From positions 682,001 to 746,000 of the forward strand of contig NZ_CP034842.1 in assembly GCF_004006635.1 (NCBI RefSeq): a DNA stretch of 64,000 nt, read 5' to 3'. This document shows positions 43,925-52,585 of the stretch, in pieces. A program made the position numbers and the translations under genes. The notes beneath the pieces were generated by a model, which saw only the letters and a program-made list of their open reading frames with translations, was not told the DNA's origin and ran no database searches. This stretch comes from Fusobacterium necrophorum subsp. necrophorum (GTDB taxonomy: Bacteria; Fusobacteriota; Fusobacteriia; Fusobacteriales; Fusobacteriaceae). Position 1 is the first letter of the stretch. Every line of letters begins with the position of its first letter.

Positions 43925-44608
43925 ATGAAGAAAATAGTGGCTATATTATTTTTAATGCTTGCTATGCAAGGGTTTGCAGAAACAGTAGTGAAAGGAACTT
44001 ATGAAACGAGAAGAAAGAGATATGTTGAATTGACAGAAACTTTTGAAAAAGAAATTAGTTTAAATTATATTCTACCGGAGAATAAAAAGGAAATTGTTAC
44101 TTATAAAGGGATAGACTATGATATTTTGGTAAGTAAAAATGATTTATTGGAAGCTTATAATAGACGTAGAAAGGATAAGATAACAGATATTAAAAATAAA
44201 ATATCCTATAAAGATAAGAAGTTTGATTTTGTTCATAATTACTTTGCTGAATTAGTAGAAAATAATAAAGCTGTTGTTTATGACAGAAAAAATAAAAAAG
44301 AGATAGACTATTTAATAAAAGTAAAATATGGAAATGCTATTTATTATGATAATGGTGGCGGTTCCTACTATGATGGATATAAATTTTATCTGGATAAGGA
44401 ATGGACAGAACTTGTTTTGAGATTTGATATTGTAACTCCATTTGGAGTTGCAATACATTCAAGTATAGGAAATAATCCTTATATCAAAGAAGTAAATTCA
44501 GAAGCAAAAGAACAGGTAGAAAAATCTAATAAAAATTTTAAGGAAAGAAAAGAATTATATGAACATGCAATTCAAAATCCGGATGTAACCCAAAGTTTTA
44601 GTTATTAA
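43925..44608 (+). CDS. Exported protein of unknown function
   Basis: 227 residues with a clear signal peptide (MKKIVAILFLMLAMQGFAET, cut after FA-E about residue 18). The mature part is highly charged and starts VVKGTYETRRKRYVELTETF, with a Tyr/Gly-rich stretch NGGGSYYDGYKFYLDKEWTE. Repeated in-family signs were not seen. GAGGGAG site before ATG 43925. Another accessory gene between cobalamin genes; likely periplasmic. Confidence 0.6.
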   Translation: MKKIVAILFLMLAMQGFAETVVKGTYETRRKRYVELTETFEKEISLNYILPENKKEIVTYKGIDYDILVSKNDLLEAYNRRRKDKITDIKNKISYKDKKFDFVHNYFAELVENNKAVVYDRKNKKEIDYLIKVKYGNAIYYDNGGGSYYDGYKFYLDKEWTELVLRFDIVTPFGVAIHSSIGNNPYIKEVNSEAKEQVEKSNKNFKERKELYEHAIQNPDVTQSFSY

Positions 44609-44650
44609 AATGGATTGGATAGGATTGTCAAAATGAGAGAGGAAGATGAC

Positions 44651-45430
44651 ATGGAAAAATATCAAGAAAAAGTTTACTTTATAGGAGCGGGACCAGGAGA
44701 TCCTGAACTGATTACTGTCAAAGGACAACGCTTGGTGAAAGAAGCGGATATTATCATTTATGCAGGATCTTTGGTGCCGAAACAAGTCATTGATTGCCAT
44801 AAGGAGGGAGTAGAAATTTATAACTCCGCCTCTATGACTTTGGAAGAGGTGGTATCTGTGATGAAAGAAGGAATTTTTTCCGGGAAAAAAGTGGCTAGAG
44901 TGCATACGGGGGATCCTGCTATCTTTGGAGCTCATCGGGAACAAATGGATTTATTGGATGAATATGGAATTGATTATGAAGTGATTCCCGGAGTCAGTTC
45001 TTTTTTGGCTTCGGCGGCAGCGATCAAAAAAGAATTTACCTTACCCAATATTTCACAAACTGTTATTTGTACCAGATTGGAGGGAAGAACTCCGGTTCCG
45101 GAAAGAGAAAGTTTGGAAAGTTTAGCAAGCCACCGAGCTTCCATGGCTATATTTTTGTCCGTACACATGATAGGAGAAGTTGTCAAACGATTGGAAACTT
45201 CTTACCCGAAAGAAACTCCCATTGCAGTCGTGCAGAGAGCAACTTGGGAAGATCAGAAAATTGTGATGGGAACCTTGGAAAACATTGAAGTGAAGGTGAG
45301 AGAAGCAAAAATTGAAAAAACGGCACAGATTTTAGTTGGAGATTTTTTGGGAAATGAATATGAAAAATCAAAGTTGTATGATAAATATTTTACTCATGAA
45401 TATCGAAAGGGAATCAAGCAAAAAATATAG
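44651..45430 (+). CDS. cbiF: Cobalt-precorrin-4 C11-methyltransferase
   Basis: 259 residues from the ATG at 44651 (GAGGAAG before it). FIGAGPGDPELITVKGQRLV, ARVHTGDPAIFGAHREQMDLL and YEVIPGVSSFLASAAAI are the three SAM-site motifs of CobM/CbiF, with the RTPVPERESL loop late. Adds the C11 methyl group. Confidence 0.95.
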   Translation: MEKYQEKVYFIGAGPGDPELITVKGQRLVKEADIIIYAGSLVPKQVIDCHKEGVEIYNSASMTLEEVVSVMKEGIFSGKKVARVHTGDPAIFGAHREQMDLLDEYGIDYEVIPGVSSFLASAAAIKKEFTLPNISQTVICTRLEGRTPVPERESLESLASHRASMAIFLSVHMIGEVVKRLETSYPKETPIAVVQRATWEDQKIVMGTLENIEVKVREAKIEKTAQILVGDFLGNEYEKSKLYDKYFTHEYRKGIKQKI

Positions 45431-45482
45431 TATTATGAAATTTATTATTTTTACTTAGTATACGAGAAAAGAGGAATAAGGT

Positions 45483-47135
45483 ATGACAGAAAGAGAAATA
45501 ATAGATAAAATAGAGAAATTATTAAATTTCAAATCTGAAAGTGAAGAGATAGAAGTAAAAAGTGCTTCAGGAGGAATTCCTAAAATTTACGATACTATTT
45601 CTGCATTTGCTAATACGAGAGGTGGAATTATCATTTTTGGAATCAATGAAAAAAATAACGGAAATTTTGAAGTAGTTGGATTAAGGAATTTCAATGAAAT
45701 ACAAAGAAAAATTTCTGAAATATGTAGCCAAAAAATGTTTCCTAGTATTCGCCCTATTATTACGCAAATAGAATATAGAAACAAAAAATTACTGGTGATG
45801 GAAATTTTAGAATTAAATCAAATAGAAAAACCTTGTTATTATATTAAAAATGGTATTGAAAAAGGAGCATACATTAGAGTTGGTGATAGTGATCAAAGAA
45901 TGACAAAATATGAAATATATGCCCTTGATGCTTATAAAAAGCGTATTGATGAAGATTTGAAAATTGTTGAACAATCACGACTAAAGAATTTAGATAAGAG
46001 AAAGTTGGAAGAATATATTCGCAAGATAAAAAAAGAAAAGCCTAAATTTTCAAAAAAAGGGAAAGTCTCTATTTTAAAATTGTCCAATATTGTGAAAGAA
46101 AAAAATGGAGAAATTTTTCCGACTTTTGCAGGAATGATGGTTTTTGGAGAATACCCTCAACAATTTTATCCGCAACTATTTATAGCCTGTTCTATTATTC
46201 CCGGATATGAATTAGGAGAATTAGGAAAGATTGGAGAACGATTTACAGACAATGCCAGAATTGAAGGCAATATTGAAGAAATGCTGGAGGGGGCAATGAA
46301 TTTTTTAGAAAAAAATATGAGAATAAAAGTTGTTGTCGATAGTAGTGGAAGAAGGAGTAATATTTCAGAATATCCAATGGTAGCTCTAAGAGAAGCGATT
46401 GTAAATGCTCTGGTTCACAGGGATTATAGTATTTATACTGAAAAATCATACATAAGAGTTTTTAAATATAAAGACAGAATTGAAATAGAAAGTCCAGGGA
46501 CTTTATATGGAAGAAATAGAATTGAACAATTGGGAACGGATACAATGTTAGAAGTTAGAAATTCAACGATTGTACAGATATTGGAAAATCAAAAATCCAT
46601 TCTTGAAAATAGGCATTCTGGAATACCAACCATGAAAAGTGAGATGTTAAAAAATGATTTGCCGGAGCCAGAGTTCATAAATCAACGAGGGAGCTTTAAG
46701 GTCATATTTTATAATGGAGAAGGAAAAAGTGACACAGTAGAAGGAAAAAGTGACACAGTAGAAGGAAAAAGTGACACAGTAGAAGGAAAAAGTGACACAG
46801 TAGAAGGAAAAAGTGACACAGTAGAAGGAAAAAGTGACACAGTAGAAGGAAAAAGTGACACAGTAGAAGGAAAAAGTGACACAGTAGAAGGAAAAAGTGA
46901 CACAGTAGAAGGAAAAAGTGACACAGTACATAAGTATGAATTTGAAATTTTAGAATATTGCAAAGAAGCTAGAAGTAAAAAAGAAATTATGGCATATTTA
47001 AATATGAATTCATCAAGTTATGTAAGTAGAAAAATTTTAATTCCTTTAATACAAAAAGGAAAGTTACAGTATACAAATCCTAATAAAAATGCTAAGAATC
47101 AAAAATATATATCTATGTTAGAGAAGCTGGATTGA
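45483..47135 (+). CDS. AlbA_2/HATPase DNA-binding protein with repeat linker
   Basis: 550 residues. N-terminal AlbA_2 (Schlafen-type) domain about 10-135 (SEEIEVKSASGGIPKIYDTI and TRGGIIIFGINEKN). An ATPase-like HATPase_c_4 domain follows about 290-400 (YPMVALREAIVNALVHRDYS with IEIESPGTLYGRNRI). Then come ten copies of VEGKSDT-type repeats (residues about 413-482) and a C-terminal winged helix (ARSKKEIMAYLNMNSSSYVSRKILIPLIQKG). Members are DNA-binding proteins, usually in accessory regions. It separates cbiF from cbiG. It may act on transcription or nucleic acids; role unknown. Confidence 0.85.
   Translation: MTEREIIDKIEKLLNFKSESEEIEVKSASGGIPKIYDTISAFANTRGGIIIFGINEKNNGNFEVVGLRNFNEIQRKISEICSQKMFPSIRPIITQIEYRNKKLLVMEILELNQIEKPCYYIKNGIEKGAYIRVGDSDQRMTKYEIYALDAYKKRIDEDLKIVEQSRLKNLDKRKLEEYIRKIKKEKPKFSKKGKVSILKLSNIVKEKNGEIFPTFAGMMVFGEYPQQFYPQLFIACSIIPGYELGELGKIGERFTDNARIEGNIEEMLEGAMNFLEKNMRIKVVVDSSGRRSNISEYPMVALREAIVNALVHRDYSIYTEKSYIRVFKYKDRIEIESPGTLYGRNRIEQLGTDTMLEVRNSTIVQILENQKSILENRHSGIPTMKSEMLKNDLPEPEFINQRGSFKVIFYNGEGKSDTVEGKSDTVEGKSDTVEGKSDTVEGKSDTVEGKSDTVEGKSDTVEGKSDTVEGKSDTVEGKSDTVHKYEFEILEYCKEARSKKEIMAYLNMNSSSYVSRKILIPLIQKGKLQYTNPNKNAKNQKYISMLEKLD
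46719..46928 (+). repeat. Ten exact tandem 21-bp repeats
   Basis: Unit GAAGGAAAAAGTGACACAGT plus a final A, ten times from 46719 to 46928 with no substitution seen, encoding EGKSDTV. Unit length is a multiple of three, so copy changes alter protein length without a frameshift. The perfect identity points to recent expansion. Confidence 0.95.
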
Positions 47136-47218
47136 AAAAGAAGTTTTTATAAAACCGGCACTCTCTAAACCGCAACTTTGATAGAAGATAAGGAGAATGG
47201 AGAAAGGAAGGCGTTTTT

Positions 47219-48238
47219 ATGAAACTGGCATTCTGGACCGTGACAAGAGGAGCAGGAGAGATTGCAAAAGAATATGCAGAAATATTGACTTCCCATTTTG
47301 AGGAAGGCGAGATAGTTGTTTACACTTTGGGAAAATTTTCTATTATTGATACTATACAAATAAAAGATTTTACAATGGAATTGGAAAAGGAATTTCAAAA
47401 CTATGATACCCATATCTTTCTTATGGCAAGTGGAATTGTGATAAGAAAAATAGCTCCTCTGATAAAATCGAAAGACACTGATCCTGCTGTTCTCCTAATA
47501 GATGAGGGAAAACATTTTGTAGTTTCTTTGTTGTCCGGGCATTTGGGAGGAGCCAATGAGATGACCTATCGGTTATCGGAGGTATTAAATTTAATTCCCG
47601 TTATTTCAACAAGTTCAGACGTCACAGGAAAAATTGCAGTGGATACAATTTCTCAAAAATTGCAGGCAGAATTGGAAGATTTACAGTCAGCAAAAGAGGT
47701 CACCTCTCTGATCGTGGACGGAAAAAAAGTGGAAATACTGTTGCCTGAAAATGTGAAAATTCGAAAAAATCCTGAGACAAATACCAATCCCGAAGGAGTG
47801 ATTTTGCTCTCCAATAAGAAAACATTACAAATAACAAGATTATATCCTCAAAATTTGATTTTGGGAATCGGTTGTAAAAAAGATACCAAAGCCATAGAGA
47901 TTGTAGAAGCCATAGAAACTGTTATGGGAAAACATAATTTAGATATGAGAAGTGTGAAACATATTGCTACAGTAGATGTCAAAAAAGAGGAAGCAGGTTT
48001 AATAAGAGCGAGTGAAATGCTCGGAAAAAATTTAGTTATCATTGGAAGAGAAGAGATCAAGAGAGTGCAGCATAGCTTTGAAGGGTCGGATTTTGTAGAA
48101 AGGAACATTGGTGTCAGGGCGGTGTCGGAGCCTGTTGCTTATTTATCTTCTTCAAGAACAGGGCATTTCTTGGAGAAAAAAGCAAAGTACAAGGGAATTA
48201 CCATTTCTATCTATGAGGAGGAAATCAAGAGTGAATAA
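47219..48238 (+). CDS. cbiG: Cobalt-precorrin-5A hydrolase
   Basis: 339 residues. N-terminal domain (AFWTVTRGAGEIAKEYAEI, LIDEGKHFVVSLLSGHLGGANE) and C-terminal CobE-like domain (LGIGCKKDTKAIEIVEAIE, DVKKEEAGLIRASE). Opens the delta-lactone ring to release the C20 carbon as acetaldehyde. Overlaps cbiH by 8 bp. Confidence 0.94.
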   Translation: MKLAFWTVTRGAGEIAKEYAEILTSHFEEGEIVVYTLGKFSIIDTIQIKDFTMELEKEFQNYDTHIFLMASGIVIRKIAPLIKSKDTDPAVLLIDEGKHFVVSLLSGHLGGANEMTYRLSEVLNLIPVISTSSDVTGKIAVDTISQKLQAELEDLQSAKEVTSLIVDGKKVEILLPENVKIRKNPETNTNPEGVILLSNKKTLQITRLYPQNLILGIGCKKDTKAIEIVEAIETVMGKHNLDMRSVKHIATVDVKKEEAGLIRASEMLGKNLVIIGREEIKRVQHSFEGSDFVERNIGVRAVSEPVAYLSSSRTGHFLEKKAKYKGITISIYEEEIKSE

Positions 48239-48974
48239 AGGAAAAATTTATGTTGTGGGAATTGGACCCGGAAATATGGAAGATATTAGTGTCAGAGCGT
48301 ATCGAATTCTCAAAGAAGCAGATGTGATTTCGGGCTATACTACCTATGTAGAGTTGGTTCGAGCAGAGTTTCAAGACAAAGAATTTTGTGTTTCCGGAAT
48401 GAAACGAGAGGTAGAGCGATGTCAAGAAGTATTGGAGCTTGCAAGTCAAGGGAAAAAAGTTGCTTTAATCAGTAGTGGTGATTCCGGAATTTACGGTATG
48501 GCAGGGATTATGCTGGAAGTCGCCATGGATAGTGAAATAGAGGTGGAAGTGATACCGGGAATCACTTCTACAATTGCAGGAGCTGCTTTGGTTGGGGCAC
48601 CTTTGATGCATGATCAGGTTTTGATTAGTTTAAGTGATTTATTGACGGATTGGGAAGTCATTAAAAGAAGATTGGAAGCAGCCGGTCAGGGAGACTTTGT
48701 CATTTCTTTATACAATCCGAGGAGCAAAAAGAGAGTCAATCAGATTCAAGAAGCAAGAGAGATTTTATTGAAATACAAAAAATTGTCTACTCCTGTGGCT
48801 TTATTACGTCATATTGGAAGAGAGGGAGAAAACTATGATCTGTGTACCTTGGAAAATTTCTTAGACTATGAGATTGATATGTTTACAATTGTACTGATTG
48901 GAAACTCAAATAGTTATATAAAAAATGGAAAAATGATTACCCCAAGGGGATATCAGGAAAAATATGAATATTGA
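48231..48974 (+). CDS. cbiH: Cobalt-precorrin-3 C17-methyltransferase
   Basis: 247 residues from the GTG at 48231, which follows GAGGAGG (48215-48221); longer upstream frames overlap cbiG. IYVVGIGPGNMEDISVRAYRIL, VALISSGDSGIYGMAGIML and EVIPGITSTIAGAALVGAPL are the SAM motifs. Contracts the ring while methylating C17. Confidence 0.93.
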   Translation: MNKGKIYVVGIGPGNMEDISVRAYRILKEADVISGYTTYVELVRAEFQDKEFCVSGMKREVERCQEVLELASQGKKVALISSGDSGIYGMAGIMLEVAMDSEIEVEVIPGITSTIAGAALVGAPLMHDQVLISLSDLLTDWEVIKRRLEAAGQGDFVISLYNPRSKKRVNQIQEAREILLKYKKLSTPVALLRHIGREGENYDLCTLENFLDYEIDMFTIVLIGNSNSYIKNGKMITPRGYQEKYEY

Positions 48975-48995
48975 CAAGGAAAGAAAGGGGAAAAG

Positions 48996-49757
48996 ATGAT
49001 TTGGATCATTGGAGGAACAAAAGATTCCAGAGATTTCTTGGAAAGTGTTTCTCAAAAAAGGAGAGATATTGTGGTGTCCACAGCGACCGTCTATGGGGGA
49101 AAATTGCTAGAAGGATTGGGAGTAGAGGTTCATACAAAAGCTATGAATGTTATAGAGATGAAAGAATTTGTAGAAAAATTCTCAGTTACTTGTATTGTCG
49201 ATATGAGCCATCCCTATGCCTATGAAGTTTCTCAGAATGCAATTCAAGTCGCAGAAGAGCTGAAATTGGAATATTATCGCTTTGAAAGAAAGTTATTGGA
49301 ATGTTTTGCGAAGAACTACAAAATATTTTCATCCATAGAGGAGATATTGGGATATTTGGAACAGAAAACAGGCAATATATTGGTTACCCTAGGAAGTAAT
49401 TTATTGCCTAAATTTAAATTGTTTTCGAGAAAAAAAGATTGCTATTTTCGTATGTTACCGAAGTGGGATATGGTAAAAAAGGCGGAAGAGCAGGAGATTC
49501 TTCCCAAACAGATTTTGGCTATGCAGGGACCTTTTTCAAAAGAAATGAATGTAGCTATGATTCATCAATATGAGATTCAATATTTGATTACAAAAAGATC
49601 AGGAGATACAGGAGGGGAGAGAGAAAAAAGGGAAGCGGCAGATGAAACGGGAGTTGAAATCTTATATTTGGATAGACCTCAAATAATTTATCCCAGTGTT
49701 TCGGAGGATTGGAAAAAAATTGAAGAGAAACTTGGAAAGAAATTGAAGAGAAAATAG
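48996..49757 (+). CDS. cbiJ: Cobalt-precorrin-6A reductase
   Basis: 253 residues. IWIIGGTKDSRDFLESVSQK is the nucleotide-binding start of CobK/CbiJ; DMSHPYAYEVSQNAIQVAEEL and LVTLGSNLLPKF follow. Reduces the macrocycle with NAD(P)H. Last gene of the operon; a terminator follows. Confidence 0.92.
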   Translation: MIWIIGGTKDSRDFLESVSQKRRDIVVSTATVYGGKLLEGLGVEVHTKAMNVIEMKEFVEKFSVTCIVDMSHPYAYEVSQNAIQVAEELKLEYYRFERKLLECFAKNYKIFSSIEEILGYLEQKTGNILVTLGSNLLPKFKLFSRKKDCYFRMLPKWDMVKKAEEQEILPKQILAMQGPFSKEMNVAMIHQYEIQYLITKRSGDTGGEREKREAADETGVEILYLDRPQIIYPSVSEDWKKIEEKLGKKLKRK

Positions 49758-49760
49758 AAA

Positions 49761-49796
49761 AAAATCCAAGGAAGCAGTAAGCTTTCTTGGATTTTT
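49761..49796. terminator. Bidirectional terminator between cbiJ and the ABC importer
   Basis: AAAATCCAAGGAAGC (49761-49775) pairs with GCTTTCTTGGATTTTT (49781-49796) with one mismatch. Flanking A- and T-runs serve both converging operons. Confidence 0.85.
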
Positions 49797-49809
49797 ACAT
49801 TTCCGGGAA

Positions 49810-51456
49810 TTACATCATAATATTCTGATTTTTAGAAACTTTCATAAAGATCACTAAGGAAAGGATTGTGACAGAACTCAAGATAGCTGCAAGAGCAGCT
49901 GCAACTCCATAACTTCCTCTCGATACATAAGTATAAATTTGAATGGTCAAGGTAATTGTCTTGTAATTATATAAAATTACTCCTGAAGATAATTCTGTAA
50001 TAATAGTAATCCAACTTAAAAGAGCTCCGGAGACAACTCCATTTAACATCATAGGAACCGTAACTTGAAAGAACGTTTTCAATTTGGAGGTTCCTAAACT
50101 GATGGCAGCTTCTTCAATGGATAATGGAATTTGTTGCAAAATTGCAACGGAAGAACGTACTGTATAAGCATTTCTTCTGATAACAAGAGCAATAATCATA
50201 ATAAGGAAGGTTCCTACCAAAGTGAAATTGGGTTTGTTAAATCCTGTAATTAAGGCAATTCCTATGACCGAACCGGGAATCACTTGTGGAACCATAGATA
50301 AGGTATCCAACACTTTATTTAATTTTGAATTTCGTCTGACTGCAAGATATGCAATTAAGACAGAGATCAAAACGATGAAACACAGAGCTGTCCCTCCGAT
50401 GAAGAAAGTATTCTTAATAGCTGTCCCGACTTTACGGAATGCTTCTATGTAACTGTTAAAAGAATATCCGGCTACAAATAGCTTTCCGGAAGTATTTTGG
50501 AAGGAAGTATAGAATACATAAAGTTGAGGAGCATAGGCAAGAAAGACAATACCATAACAGAATATATGAGCGAATATTGCTTTGATTCCTTTAACTCCCT
50601 TTGCTTCAATAGGATGCAAAGCATTCATAGTAAATCTGAATTTACTGTTGATATACTTTTGAATTAAGAAAATAATAGTCGTAATGGTAATGGCAATAAT
50701 GCTGATGGCTGCTGCAAAGTTTTTGTCCGTTCCTGTTTCATTCATAAACTGATTATAAATTTCAACAGGGAAGGTACGATATCCTTCTCCAATGAACAAG
50801 GGAGTCCCAAAATCGGCAAAAGAAATCATGAATACCATAAGCCCGGCTGCTAAAATACTGGGAATGCATAATGGGATAATGATGGTAAAAAATTGTTTCA
50901 CTCCGGAACAACCCATATTTTCACTCGCTTCTAATAAGGAGTTATCGATATTTCGTAAAGCTCCTGATACATATAAGAAAACAAGGGGATAGAGTTGCAA
51001 GGACAGTACCAGTAAGATTCCACCAAACCCGTAAATACTGGGAACTTTAATTCCTAAGATATTTTTAATTAAGTTAGTGACCAAACCATTTCTTCCCAGT
51101 AATAAAATCCATGAATAAGCACCGATAAATGGAGCAGACATACTACATAGAATAATGATGATTTGTAAGAAAGGTTTTCCTTTGATTTTGTACATATTAA
51201 AAAAATATGCCAAAGGAATCCCTATGAATAACGTTAAAAAGGTGACACAGATACTAATTTTAAATGAATTGAAAATCGTTGAAAAATAGTAAGAACGTCC
51301 CAAGAATTTTATAAAATATTCTAAAGTAAAACTTCCATCCTGTCTTATAACTGCATTTTTAAAAAGAGTAGCCAAAGGATAAATCATGAAAATAGAATAA
51401 AGAGTTAAAAGAAGTAAAGAAACGAGCAACCAAATTTCTCTTTTTTTAGTTTTCAT
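49810..51456 (-). CDS. ABC importer permease with two fused modules, ferric-type
   Basis: 548 residues, about twelve helices. Two EAA loops: LLEASENMGCSGVKQFFTII and SIEEAAISLGTSKLKTFFQV. This is the FbpB/AfuB/ThiP layout. It forms a three-gene operon with the ATPase (11-bp overlap) and the lipoprotein. The most likely cargo is ferric iron or an iron chelate; thiamine or 2-aminoethylphosphonate are alternatives. Confidence 0.85.
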   Translation of the reverse strand: MKTKKREIWLLVSLLLLTLYSIFMIYPLATLFKNAVIRQDGSFTLEYFIKFLGRSYYFSTIFNSFKISICVTFLTLFIGIPLAYFFNMYKIKGKPFLQIIIILCSMSAPFIGAYSWILLLGRNGLVTNLIKNILGIKVPSIYGFGGILLVLSLQLYPLVFLYVSGALRNIDNSLLEASENMGCSGVKQFFTIIIPLCIPSILAAGLMVFMISFADFGTPLFIGEGYRTFPVEIYNQFMNETGTDKNFAAAISIIAITITTIIFLIQKYINSKFRFTMNALHPIEAKGVKGIKAIFAHIFCYGIVFLAYAPQLYVFYTSFQNTSGKLFVAGYSFNSYIEAFRKVGTAIKNTFFIGGTALCFIVLISVLIAYLAVRRNSKLNKVLDTLSMVPQVIPGSVIGIALITGFNKPNFTLVGTFLIMIIALVIRRNAYTVRSSVAILQQIPLSIEEAAISLGTSKLKTFFQVTVPMMLNGVVSGALLSWITIITELSSGVILYNYKTITLTIQIYTYVSRGSYGVAAALAAILSSVTILSLVIFMKVSKNQNIMM

Positions 51457-52555
51457 GGGCAGCTCCTATACTGTCATTGTACACTCCTTCTAAAATGTTT
51501 CTACTTCCATCCTCTGTAAAAAGATTGATTTTATCCTTTTTTACTTTTAAATAAATTTTACTTCCTTTCGGAATCATATTATCAATTTTTGATTCCTGGA
51601 TGATTTCTAATTTTTCTCCCGTTGTCAAATGTACGAAATAGTGTGTATTTAATCCTAAGAAAATACTATCGTCTACAAAAGCCTCCATTCCCTCTCCTGT
51701 TTCGTCAATGATTAATTCTTCCGGGCGAATGGAAAGAGTCACGGGACCTTGTACGGAAGTATCTTTGATATTATTCATGGCCACTTTATAGTCATCTGTA
51801 ATTTTTAAAACAGAATTGGTCAAGCTTCCTTTTAAAATATTGCTTCTTCCAATGAAGGTGGCAACAAAAATATTTGCCGGTCGCTGATAGATATCTTTAG
51901 GAGTTCCTAAATGTTGGATTTCTCCGGCTTTCATAACGGCAATCCTATCACTGACAGCCATGGCTTCCTCCTGATCGTGTGTTACATAGACGGTGGTAAT
52001 TCCGACATTATTCTGAATTTCTTTGATGGCAGTTCGCATTTCCACTCTTAATTTTGCGTCCAAGTTACTTAAGGGTTCATCCATAAGTAATACATCGGGT
52101 TTAATGACCAGAGCTCTTGCAAGAGCAACTCTTTGTTGTTGGCCTCCGGAAAGTCTTTCCGGCATTCGATCTCGATATCCTTCAATTTGCATCAATTTCA
52201 GAAATTTATCCGTTTCCAGCTTTATTTCTTCTTTTGAGAGCTTTCGATTTTTTAAACCGAATTCTACATTCTTTTCTACTGTTAAATGTGGAAAAATTGC
52301 ATAGTTTTGAAATACCATCCCAATATTCCTTTTGGAAGGATCCAAATCATTGATTCTTTTATCATTAAAGTAGAAATCTCCTTCTTCAATGGAATTGAAT
52401 CCGGCAATCATTCTTAATAGGGTTGTTTTTCCACATCCGGAGGGTCCTAATAAGGTAAAAAATTCTCCTTCTTTAATATCCAGAGATAAATTGGGGATAA
52501 TAATGTTATCCCCATATCTTTTTTGTGCATGCTTAATTCTAATATTTACACTCAT
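51446..52555 (-). CDS. ABC importer ATPase, ferric/polyamine type
   Basis: 369 residues. Walker A LGPSGCGKTTLLRMIAGF, signature RLSGGQQQRVALARALV, Walker B VLLMDEPLSNLDAKLR, switch His in VYVTHDQEEAMAVSDR. The C-terminal third is a TOBE-type regulatory domain. Energises the adjacent permease. Typical FbpC/PotA length. Confidence 0.93.
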   Translation of the reverse strand: MSVNIRIKHAQKRYGDNIIIPNLSLDIKEGEFFTLLGPSGCGKTTLLRMIAGFNSIEEGDFYFNDKRINDLDPSKRNIGMVFQNYAIFPHLTVEKNVEFGLKNRKLSKEEIKLETDKFLKLMQIEGYRDRMPERLSGGQQQRVALARALVIKPDVLLMDEPLSNLDAKLRVEMRTAIKEIQNNVGITTVYVTHDQEEAMAVSDRIAVMKAGEIQHLGTPKDIYQRPANIFVATFIGRSNILKGSLTNSVLKITDDYKVAMNNIKDTSVQGPVTLSIRPEELIIDETGEGMEAFVDDSIFLGLNTHYFVHLTTGEKLEIIQESKIDNMIPKGSKIYLKVKKDKINLFTEDGSRNILEGVYNDSIGAAHEN

Positions 52556-52585
52556 TCCGTTCTCCTAATTGTTTTACTTCTCTTT

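Noticed and set aside
46719..46928. Regular 21-bp repeats that might be a CRISPR array
   Set aside because: Units are directly adjacent with no spacers and are in frame within a protein gene; no cas genes are present.
46647..46963. Long reverse-strand open frames rich in Phe-Pro-Ser-Thr-Val-Ser
   Set aside because: They are the mirror of the 21-bp repeat, have no ribosome site and no family resemblance.
48971..49225. 84-codon frame over the start of cbiJ
   Set aside because: Out-of-frame with CbiJ, whose N-terminal nucleotide-binding motif is clear in the other frame.
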